From Verrucomicrobiota bacterium (lineage in GTDB: Bacteria > Verrucomicrobiota > Verrucomicrobiia > Limisphaerales > UBA11320), in assembly GCA_016199985.1 (NCBI GenBank), contig JACQFQ010000064.1, positions 1 to 64,000 of the forward strand: a DNA stretch of 64,000 nt. The letters run 5' to 3'. Below are positions 10,401-22,400 of the stretch, piece after piece. The first letter of the stretch is position 1; the number at the start of each line of letters is the position of its first letter. Under the pieces are notes generated by a model. The model was given only the letters and a program-made list of their open reading frames with translations. It was not told the origin of the DNA and searched no databases. The translations under genes were made by a program, and so were the position numbers.

Positions 10401-13400
10401 CGGCGCCAGCACCGCCGTAGAGCTCAATCTGCGATCCGCCCTGCGCGGATACGATGTCGTTCCCGGCGTTCCCGTAAACCACCAGCCTCCCGGCCAGTCC
10501 CTTCGCGGACGTGAACACATCATCGCCCGCCCCCAAGGAAACCGTCCAGATCTCCCAATCCTGATGTGTGATCGCCCCGGGCAAGCCGAACCCGGTCAGC
10601 TGAGCCGCCGTCAGGCTCCCCGTCTGGGGTTTGGAATCCAGCGAGTCGTCGATGAAGACCGAGTCCACACCCTCTCCGCCTTCCAATCTTACGGAAGCGG
10701 AGAACGCGCCGAACAGGCCGCCTGGCTGCCCCAAGATGCCTCCCAGCATCACGGTATCGGCGCGCGCGCCCGTGCGAATCGTCGTGGGGCCGCCGACGCC
10801 CCGAAGCGCCACGGTATCGGATCCTCCGTTCGTATCAATCTGTGTCGCGCTCGAATGCGTTCCTGAGATCGACACATGGTCATCGCCGGAACCCAATTTC
10901 ATGAAAAGATTCTCGAACCCTCGATAGCCGATCCCGCCGGCGAGGCCGAACCCGGAGATGCCATCTACGCCCAGCGCGACCGATTGTGGCAGGGAATCCG
11001 CGGAATCATCCAGATCCAGCAGATCGTGACCCGCAATGCCGCCGTCCAGGTCGAGCCGGGATGTGATGGCGCTCAAAACGCTGCCTAGGTTTCCGATTGC
11101 CGCGCCGAGACGCACGGCATCGTCCCCGATCCCACCGGATACTTTGAGAACGGCCGCGCGGCTGCCTTCGATGCGGATGTCGTCATTGCCAGCGCCCAGA
11201 AGCAGCGAGAGGTTCGCTACACCGTTGTATTGAATCGCTTTGGGAAGTCGCGCGCCTCGTATCTCGGTGGCAGTCACGGTCAGAACGAGGGCTGTCGTCT
11301 CGGCAATCAGGTTCAGTGACAGATCCGCGCCGTCGGGATCGTCCACCGACAACCCGCCGAGCAAGGCCAGCGTCGAGACTTCGACGCTATCAGCCCCCGC
11401 CCCGGTCCTCACAGCGACTTGGGCATACTGCTGACCTGAGATGAGCACTTGATCATTCCCCGCCAGAGAATTGACAACGAGCTCTTCGACCCCGTGGTAG
11501 GTGAAGGTCGCGCCCAAGGCTGTCATCACCACTGCGTTCGTCCTCAGGGCGACAGCATCCGACTGCTCGCTGCCCTCGACCATGAGGGAGTCCTGCCCTC
11601 CTCCGCCGCTAAAGTCCACATCGGAAAGCAACCCAGACCGCAGCGTCATCGCGTCGTTCCCCAGACCCGCATCACGCACCACGATTCGGGCAATGCCATC
11701 AAACTGTTCGACCTGACCGAACATCGCCACCGAGACGGTTTCATTCCCTCGAAGGCCGCTGAGATGCCCGACTTCAAAGATCTCATCCAGGGTCTGTCCC
11801 AACCCGGCTCCAGCGCCGCGGCCTGACGCATCGACGCCGACATTGAGGAACAGAGTCGATCCCTCCTGGTGCGCCAGGCCGGCGGGAGGCGCGGTGGAAG
11901 AGCCAGTGATATTGACACGTACACGCTGGCCATACTCGACCTTTTTCACTAAGACTCCGTTTTGCCCTGAGAGATCGATGGAGTTGAAGAACCGGTTGGC
12001 GCCCACATTGATGTCTCCCGCCACGACGCTGCCCGACGAACTGACTTGCACGCTGCCATTGCTGACAACCACCTTGCTGAGGTTCAGAGCTCCCACGGCA
12101 GTGACGCGCAGATCTCCTAGGTTGCCGACGGTCGCGGACAAATCACGGACATCCACCTTCAACTCCGTGGATGATTGTGTGGACACCACGAGTTTGGAGC
12201 CCTGGATCAGGGCGTCCTTGGATCCATTGATCGTAGGCGCGGCGATGGAGATGAAGGCTCCGCTGACCACAGGCGAGTAGGCGCTCGGGAGGGTTTCGGC
12301 CAACCCCAGTCCGCCCGGCAGGACGGCCGCAGATCCGAACGTGAGCGCATTGCGCGCTTCAAGGGAGGTTTCCGCTCCCACGCCAAGGTTGGTCAACGAC
12401 CCGGAGGACGTGAAGATGATGTTGCGGCCCTTCAGCGCGATTCCGCTGTTCGTCGTCAACGGAGCATCAATGAATATGTCGCGCTCAACGCTCAGTGCCA
12501 GAGGTTGGTCCGAACGCATAACGAACGATCGATCGAGCCTGACGCTCAGGTTCGATCTCGCGCTGAATTTCCCCGCCCCCGCCCTGACCGAGCCAGGTTG
12601 GATTCCGATGTTAAATCCGGCGGTAAGGCTCACACTGGCCGATGTCACAATGCTCTGGTTTGAGATCTGGCCAATGTTCTGTTCGGAGTCGGCGGTGATG
12701 GTTCCATCGGCCGCTGTTGAAAGGACGCCGAGGAGAACATCTCCGTCGGCGTGAAGCCCGATGTTCTTGGCCTTCACATTCACAGCGGCAAGAGCGCTGA
12801 CGGCGTCGATCTGGATTGATGCGCCCGACGCCTCGATCTTGGACAAAGAGATGACCTTGCCCGCAACCCCCACATCCTTGATGACCAGCGGAGTGGTTCC
12901 CGAATACGTCGACGTGAAAGTGAGCGTCTTGATGTCGGTGTCCAGGTTGAACGCGCCCGCGATATCCACGATGAGAGCATCGGCGATGAACGGTGTTGCG
13001 CCGCCGGTCACGCCTCCGTTTCGGCTCCTCAAGGTCGCCGATTTGGCCTGGATGCGAGAGCCTCGGAGATCGATGTCCAGGTTGGCGATGAGTTGAAGGT
13101 TCTGCGAAGCGAGAAGACGGGATCCCACCCGCAACACGCCTCCCACCTCAATGATCACATTCGCCGCAAAGATCGCTGTTTTCGCGTCGAGGTTCTCCAC
13201 ACCCCCAGCGGCAAAGAATCGGGCGGTTCCGTTGAGCTTCAGGGTCACACCGCTCCCGACATGGATATGCCCGGACCCGGCCGCAGCGACTCCCTCCCTG
13301 GCCACAGGATCGAGACGCTGACGCTCCCCCGCCTGAGTGACGAAATAGAACTCACCGAGCGCGTCAGGCACCGTCTGAACTTCCTGATTCTTGTAGCTCT

Positions 13401-16400
13401 GCGGATTCTCATACTGCACCTCCTTCGATGCGAGAGGAGTGAAGACAGGACGCAGTCCCATCACGTAAACAACGATCTTCGTTCCCTCCGGGGGTAGAGG
13501 CAGCAAGGCGCCCGCCGTCGCGGGAATGCGAAGAATGAGAGGATCGGCATTCGCAACATTCGTCTTCTGAAAGTGGAGGGATGGGGTAAAGCTTGCCCTC
13601 TTCTTCTGGGTCTCAACCGCCTGATCGATTCCGGTGGAAAGCTGGGACTGGATCAGTTGAGTCAGGGATACAAGGCTGCCATCGGCGAGCTTCACCTTCT
13701 GACCCTGCTGCCCATCCGAATCGTCAGCAAGGAGAGTCACATTGATCTCCGCGACCAGCGCCATATCCTTCACCACGTCATGACGAACGCTCCCCAGCTT
13801 CCCATCGGGCAGAATCCGAAGCTCGGTGCGCTCCTGCGTAGTCTGGCCGTAGACCACCCTGGTTGTGAGCGCCGCCTCGAAGGCATACTTCCCCGGTTCC
13901 AGCCCGCCAAACCAGCGGTAGAAAGTGTCGTCACTGGGATTCTTCGGCGCATTCTCGTCCTTGGGCGTGCCATTGGGGCTCCGATATATGAGCTCCTGAG
14001 TCACGACATTCTTGTAAACGAACAAACCCTGGTTGTGAACATTCGCCACGTCGACCCGGATGTGATCCCCCGGAAGAGCCGGAGCCACCGCCGCGGTGGA
14101 GGCCTCCGCCAGACTGAGCCCCGAGCTATTCTGGAGCCCCAGAGCCTCGATTGTGACGTCCTGTAGCTGGTTCGGGCTTTCCGCAATCCTCTTCTCAAGA
14201 TCGGCGATGGTCTTTGTCAAAACCTCAAGCTTCGCACGCTGGGCCTTCACCGCATCGGCATCCAGCGCCAAAGAGCCGCGAGCCGCGTTCAGCAAGGCGT
14301 CCTGCGAAACTGTGCGACCGTTCATCAAAACATCCTGAGCGGTTCGCAGGACGTCGGCCTGAGCGAGTTGGAGGCTCGTCTGGTCATTCACGAGCGTTTT
14401 CACTTCGTTGCCTTTCTGAAGGAGGATCCCATCCAATTGAGTCCGCAGCCCCTTCTCCTTCGTGTCGAGATTTCCGATATCGAGCACGTAGGAGTTCACA
14501 TGGGCGTTGAGCAGATCCATCTCTGTGCGCAATCCGGACGCTGTGATCTCCAGCCCGGTCTTCTTCTGAGACAGGTCGATGACGATGCCGCCTGTCTGGT
14601 TGATTTGAACCTGAACGGCCGCCCGGTCGTTCAGGAGTTTGGCGTAGGAAGGATCCGCAGGAGGCGTGGCCGCGATCTTCGCATCCAGGGCGATCTTCGT
14701 CGCATTCAAGCCGTCCAGAAGCGACCGGTTCGTGGTAAGGTCGCGCAACACAGGCGCCAGAGTCCCTTCGTCCGCGGCGACCTGGGCCGCCAGTCCTGAT
14801 TCCACCAAATGCAGCTTTCCGAGCTCACGATCGATCAGTGATGTTTCAGTGGAGAGCTTGAACATGGCTGTCTTCAACTCATCATCGGTGAACGTCGACA
14901 AAAGCCCCGCTGAGTAATTGGTGTTCGTTTCACCGATCTCCGGCACGCTGTTGTCCGTCACCTTGCCGGAGAAGGAGGGACGTTTGGCGATCTCCTGTTG
15001 GATTTGAACGGAAGTGCCGAGCAGCGCCGATTGCCGCAGGTTGTCCGAGCCAATCACGTTCTGAACCAAGCCCAGGCCCGTCGATGGCAACCCGCTCAGC
15101 ACGAGCGCGCCGCTCGCGAGCTGCAAGATTTGGGGGGTGATCAGGCTAGGTTGGCCCTTGCCCTGAATGATGACGAACTGTTCGTTCTTCGCCGCCAGAT
15201 CGATCTCAGCGCTCTTGAGAAGACCGCCGATGCGCAGCCGATCCAGAACGATCTGTCCGAACTCTGGGAAATCATCCATCGTGTTCGGAAGCAGGGCCTG
15301 CTTTGTCGCGAGTTGCACAACCGCCGTGGTCTGGACGTCCAGCTGAGCCCGCTGGAGCTGGAAGGGCAGCGTCACGAGCTCCTGGAGCCTCTGTCCGTCC
15401 ATGAAATTGAGGGCGTCTTCGACGCCCTTCGTTCTGCCAGCAAGCGCCTGATCCAGCCTCGAGATGCTCTCATGGACGTTCAGTTGCCGTTCCAGGGTTG
15501 AAACCAACTCGCCCAGGAGCAGGTTGCGGTTGGAGGCATCGGAGGTCACAACGCTCAGACCCGCTAGGCCGGAGTTGTTTCCTATCAGGTTCACGTTCTG
15601 CTTGGACCGGATCGTCAGGGACTTGAGAGAATTCAAGGCGCCGCCCACAGTGACGGTGCGGCCGGAATCGATCGAGAGGCTCCCCACATCCAGGCGAACG
15701 GCCGCGCCCGCAGTCGTCAGGACCCCTCCGGCTTTCACGCTGAAGCCGCCGACCGATCGGATGTGGCTCGAGAGAGTCACATCTTGAAGCGCATCAAGGC
15801 TAAGATTCCCTTCCACCGACACGGCGTTCCCGGCCCCCGACGCGCCGGGCATCACGACGATGCTGCCTTTGGACGATTTCAGCTGGGTGCTTCCGGTCGA
15901 GGTCAGCCCGTTGATCAAAACACTGTTCTCTCCCAACAGTTGCAGATCGCCCGTGATCGACACCTGCTTGAAGACCGTCCCCGAATCTGCTTCCGCTCCG
16001 CCGAGGACGGTGGAGATGTCGTTGGCCATCAAACCAACGCCGGCGCCCCGGGCGGAAATGTTTGTGAACTCATGCACCGCCGTTCGCAGGCCGGTTATGC
16101 GGGTCCCGGCATCAAGGGAAACGAGTCCTCCCACGAGATTTGCCAACCCTCCGCTGGCATTAGCTCCATCGATTCCGGTCCCGGCCTTGATACTGACGCT
16201 GGCCCAGGCAGTGAAGGGGCTCTGAGTCTGAACCAAGGACAGAAGGACGCCCGCGAGATCCCCACCGAACGGGTTCTTGCCCACGTTCTCCGGAGAACCC
16301 GTATCGGGCGGAGTGAATTTCACGTCGAAGAAGTTCGCCAACGCTTGGGCCAGCAGGATCGCATCGGCCCGTTGCATGATGTCTCGCCATTTCTTGGAAA

Positions 16401-19400
16401 CGTCCGAGGCAAATCCGCTCGCGACAATCTCGCCGAATGCCTGCGCCTGGGCCATTTCCAAGCGAATCACCCGATCCTTGGAAAGCTCCCGCGAAAAGGC
16501 GTCCTGAAGCAGGAGGGAGTTCAGCCTCGCCAATTCGTCTCCTCGTGGCTTATTCCCTAGCAATTCACTCGTGACAGGGGAGAGCTTAACGTCGGCGAAG
16601 CGTTTCGAATCGTAGATCACAGGGCCGGAGAGGATGCCATCCAGGTCCTTTGACAGCGCCGATTGGAGTGGAGCCAATTCATCGCTGGATCCCGTATAGC
16701 TACGCAGATCCGTTGTTGTAGTATCTGAGAGGCTCTTCGCCAGCCATTTGTCCACCTCCCGGATCGGGTGTTGCATCCGGGTAACGAAGGAGTCGAAGTC
16801 AGTGAACGCGACACTCAGGAATTGAGCCGAGATGAGGGGCGACGTGGGGAGGAGCGGGACCTTCGCCAGGACATCATTCAACATTTGGAGGCGAATCTGC
16901 TGTGCCTCTTCCGCGTTGCGGGCGAAAAGGCCTCCAGAAATGAAGCCGATGAGGACCTGCCCGGGACTGCTCAGCGTGATCAGATTGGGCTGTCCCAGAG
17001 CCGCGCTGATCGTCGAGCCTGCAGTTCCCGAGCCAGGGCCTCGATTCCAGTCCTGGGTCAGGATCACCTTCAACGCATCGAGATCGCCGGTGGTCGCGAT
17101 ATCGATGTTTCCATTCAGCACTTCGACATCCTCAAGAGTGAGGAGCGGGTTCGTTGCCGGGGCGCCGGTGGGCCCGCGGTTTTGGAGAGTCAGCGATCCA
17201 TCCGCTATCAATCTCACGATGAGGGAATGGATGGATGTGGAGAACGCGGAAGCGTGCCCCGATGGATCCACAGTCGCCACAGCCCCCGCGGCTTGCACAT
17301 TCAGCTGATCCGACTCGATGGATCCGCCCGGTTTCATGGAAACGCCCCCAGTGCTCCGCAGCAGGACATCCGACTTGCCAACCGCGAAGATCCGGTTCAC
17401 CCAGATTGCTGTGCTGGATCCAGACTTCGGAATGGCCAAGCTCTCGATGCTGATATCGTTGGCATCGTCGCCGCCGACACTGTCCGCCTCCACGACAGTG
17501 ACGACGCCCCGTGCGATCACCGAGATGGAACCGGCGGCGGCTTTGAGCAGTTTCAAGCGCACATCTCCGTCGACCTCGATATCAATGTTCCCTTGGCCCG
17601 TCGCCTCCGCGCTGATTTCCAAGGCCGTGAGGGTCTTGACCCAGATCTTACCCAGCGCTGTCACGGAGAGGGAGCTCGCAGGCCGCACGACGGCCGGGAC
17701 GCCGACAGCCGGGCTGGAGATACCACCGTTCAAATGCCCATCGGTCAGGCTGACGGTCCCGTTGGGGGACAGGAGCTCGACGGAGTCGGAAAGAATCTCG
17801 GCGCGATACAGATCCAGGCCAGCCGACGAGTTGGATTGGATGCGGATGTGTCCGGAAGAGTCCGTTGTGACGAAGAACCCCGCGTTGTCGACCGCGCCAT
17901 CCTCCGCAGCGGGCTTCGGTCCATCCCAGCTGCGCACCGCTCCGTCCGCCACGACGTCAATCCAGCTCGCGGCGCGGATGAGATTCGTCACCACCACATC
18001 CTTGCCCGCGCACAACGCCACGGCGCCCATGGACTGCAAGGCGCCTCCGATGAGCACATTGCCGTTTTTAGCCTGGATGAGAATCCCCGCCACGGCGGGA
18101 CATTCGGGCCCGAGTGAGAGGGGTTGTGATTCCGTGGAGGATGCTGTCAGCACGGATGTCGCGCCCAGCAGGACGCTGCCTGCGTCGGCGATGATGCTGA
18201 TGGTTTTGGCCTCCATGCGGATGGCATCGGAGAGCTGCGGATGGGCGGGTTGAGGCCCACCCACGGCGACATCGCCCTGGGAGGCCTGGATTGAAATGGA
18301 GGCGTCGGCCCGCAAATTCGCTTTCACCTCGATCCCGCTCGCTCCCTGGATTCTGATCGCTCCCGAAGCGGTGATGGAATCGAGATTATAAACACCGAGG
18401 TCAGCAGGTTCGTTGTTGCGAGACGCCTGGGTCGTGGATCGCTGTTGCTCAGAGTAGACGGGCTCGTAGGTCCAATCGGTGAACTGCTCCATCTTGATCA
18501 CCGGCACCATTGCGGCCACGGTCTCGTAGCGCGGACGTTTGTCGTAGATGTCATGCGCCTGAGTGAAGGCCAGATATGTGATGTCGGTGCGAACGTCCTT
18601 GATATCATTCCACGCCGTCCGCATGCGGTATACGTCGTCATGGCGTGTAAAATCTTCCGAGGAATCGTATTGATTGATGGAGTCGTCCGCTTTGAAGGGT
18701 CCGAGCCATTGGGCCTTGAACTCGATGATCGCCTGCTGCAAACGAGTCACAGCAGGGAGATCGTTCCATTTCCCCGTAGCGCCGTACATCTCCAGGAAGT
18801 CCTCACCACGACGGTCCGTACCCCTTCTATCGTTCGGCTCCAAGGGCGCTCCGTTGTCCTGTTGCTTAAAGTTTTCATAGTCATTTTGGAGTCCCGGGAT
18901 GCCCAGTGCCAGAACCCCATCAGCCCAGTGTACATACCAAGCAACCTCGGATGTGCCGTCGGGCCCATGCTTCACCGGATAATCGGAAACCGGAGAGCCA
19001 CCGATCCACGCATCGGCGCCGCCAGATGCGAGTTTGGCAGCCTCGTTATCGTCCGCTGAATGGATCGAAGCAAGCTGCCAGGTTGCTTCCGGAAATCCCT
19101 CCATTGTCAACTTGCCTGCCGAAAGCTCTTTCGTGATTTCTTCAAAAGTAAAACCAATCGGGTACTTAGGAATGTACGCATTAGCACCGCCCGGAACCGG
19201 GAACTTAAAATCGGCCGCATTGATCACTCGAAATGCCTTGCCATAGTAACGGTAATACTCGCCCACCCCGCTCACAGATCTCTGCGCACTGCTCAGAAAA
19301 TCGAGACTGTCCGCAGTGGCCACCACAGGCCGCTTGTCGGTGGAGGTTGGATCGAACTGGCCGAGGACCGGCAGTCCGTTCTTGTCCTCGCCCAGAGCCC

Positions 19401-22400
19401 AGTTGCCCCCAACGAGAACGGCGCCTGGGTATTGCTGTGCTTGGGATGCTGAGACCAGCGTGTCCTGCTCCTTGGTGTTCCCCGGCCGGCTCAGATGGTA
19501 CTCCTTCGATTGGTCACTCTTTACCGTCTCATAGATGAAACTTCCATCGGGGTTGACCGCCACGATCACTCCTGGCTGGGTTAACTCCCAATCTGGGACC
19601 TTGGTTATAGGCGCCCAAGGAGCCAGCACCGAACGATCAACGGTCACGTCCTTAGTGATGATCGGCTTACTGCCGCTCCCGGCCCCGCCCACCGCCGCCA
19701 GCAGATCGGCCACAGTCACGGCGGCCGCCCCGCCGCCGGATTGCCCAGTGGATGAGGCGCCGCCGAGCCCATTTGCGATGCTGGCGAGGATTGTCGACAC
19801 CCGCGCATCCGATGAATTCACGCGCCCCAAGTACGGCAGTTCAATCGAGTTCACTGAACGATCATCATTGATGCTGTATTGCGTGAAGGAAGTTCCCGGC
19901 TTCAAAGTGACCAGCCAGCGGGCTGGGCTATTGTCAGTGTCGACCTTCCTCCATACGTCGCCTGATTTGGGATTCGTGGGCTCAGGCGCCGTGGTCCAGG
20001 TGGACCACTCCTGGGTGTAATCCAAATCGGCGACGTTCCGACGCTGACCGACCGTTTCATCGTGGGTAAACACATCACCCACGTATTGCAGCTTCTTCGT
20101 ATCTGGGGGCGAATCCTTTGGATCGCCGCCCAATGTGGTGACGGCATACTTTGTCCACCACGCCTCAGGCGCTCTCACCGTGATATCCGTTCCATCGTCC
20201 AGTTTGTAAGCGTGTGTTGTGCGAGTGTCCGAGAGACTGCCTGGCTCCCAGATGTTCCGGGTTGGGATCCCCTCGATGTTCCTGTTTACAAACCCTCGTC
20301 CTTGATTGATGGAATAGATCTTATCGTACTTGAGGTCTGCGAGGATCCTCTCAGCCCGCGCGATGGGACTGGCGATGTAGTGGGTGTTTCCTGGCGTAGG
20401 GTCTGAATACCTAGCGTCGTAGTCAACACCCGCGATGAAGACGAGTTTTCTGCGCTCGTTGGCCAGTTCGTTCGAGTTGAGGCGGTCATTCCAGCCAGGC
20501 GCCTTAAGGTTTTCCGGAGGCTCGAAGTTGAGCCAGGCAAGCTCGCGGTTGTTGATCGTGACGGGTTTGCCTGCGGCGTCCAGAGTTTGGATCATCACAT
20601 CGTCGGCGAAACCATCGGGAGTCCCGGTGCTGGAACCGTTGACCGGAAGCCCATCGCCCACATAGCGCTTGCTCGCGTTACCCGGAAGGTATTGGCCCAC
20701 CTGAATCAGGCTCGCGGTCGTGGCGGGAGCAAACCCCTCGAACCAAAAGTCGAAATAGTACTTCGTATTCTCGTAGGAACGGACCTCGGCCGAGGTCTTG
20801 GATTGAGCCGCGGAGAAATGAGGCGCGGTGGCATGGAACACGGAATCGATGAAGAGCCCAGGCACGAATTTCGTGATACCCCCCTCCGTGATCTCCACGC
20901 CGTCAAATGCGCCCGATTGCCCAGGCCCTAGGATATCCTCAAAACTGATATTCAGGGCGGCGCCCGGTCGCGCCGCGCCGAGGTTGATCTGGCTATCCGG
21001 ATCGTAGAAGGACAAGCCCGCCCCTCGAATAATGTTCACACCGCTTGCCACCAAGTCGCTCCGGAGCTTCCCATCGACGAGCTTCACGGCATTCGACCCG
21101 TCGATCGCCACGGGCCTGGTGACCTTCGCGGGGCCTACATACCGGAAGCTGTCCAAGAACTCCGCGTCGAAAAGCTTGGTGTAGTGTGTGTATGCCAGAA
21201 TGGCGTCCTCGCGCTCGCTATCCGTGAGGTCGTTCCAGGACACCGGCTTGGACGGATTCACATGGACATCACCGAGCATCGTCACGATCTCTGCGAAGGG
21301 GATGGCAGTGTATGGGGTGCTGTTCTTGCCGTCCGCGGTGAGAAGATACAGCACCGGGCTCAAAGTCCCCGTGAGCGCTCTCGCCTGCTCCGAGTAAGTC
21401 TTGCGCCCTTGCGCGAACGTCGAGTTTCCAGAGACGTCGAGCTTGGAGTAATTGATAACCTGATCGAACACGGCGCGCAGAGCCGGCGGCACAGGGATGA
21501 CAGTGGGACTAACGCTGAGGTCGATATAGTAGAGCAGATCGCTGGCCCCGGGCTTCCCCGTCCAGGTCAGGTCGGAAATGTTGTAGTCCAATCCCTCGAC
21601 GAAGTACTCGCGGAAGGCTGGATACTGCGCCGTGGGCTTGTCATTCCAGTAGCCATCCTGCACCAACCGCACTTCCATGGTTCCGAACTCACTGCCCACA
21701 GGCACGGTGTCGAAGGCGACGGGCTCCGTGGTGATCGTGGGCACCATATGAACGACGGGGCGAAGAACGAATCCCGCCGCCACACGCCGGTAGCCGACCA
21801 ACACCGGGACGCTCGTGAGCTCCGCGCTGAGAACGGGGGGAGCAAACTGCAGGTTCTCCTTGGCGGCAGGATCGTAGGCAAAAAGCGTGATCGGGCCCGC
21901 TGCGTTCAGTGCGACGTCGCCCTTGATCGGCGGCGGCGTCACATCGCCCTTGACCGGCTTTCTATAACCCGCCGCCACACGACCCTTCGCCGACACCTGG
22001 ATCCCCCCATGGGGGTCCTTGTTGCCCGCCTTGAGTATCGCGTCTCCAGCGGCGAGAACCTCTCCGCGAACACGGATATTGGCATCGGCCGAAAGATTCA
22101 CTGAGTACCTGTCGTTCTCTCCGGCGACCCCAGGCTTATAATCATCCGCAACCTCGGCGGCAACGGTTCCAAAAACCCCGATCTCGCGCGCCCGGATCGT
22201 AACCTTGCCCACCGCCGCCACAAGCGCTCGGAAGTAATAGAGCTCGCTCCGGGCGATGTAGACCACGCCGTCATCATCGGTTCCAAACGCGCCTGTTGCT
22301 GTGGCCGTGAGCGTCACGCTGGAACCCGCGTCCCTCGACTGAATGACGCTCTCATCCATCGCATAAATGTTGCGGGCTGAGATGGAGATCCTGGTTCGCG

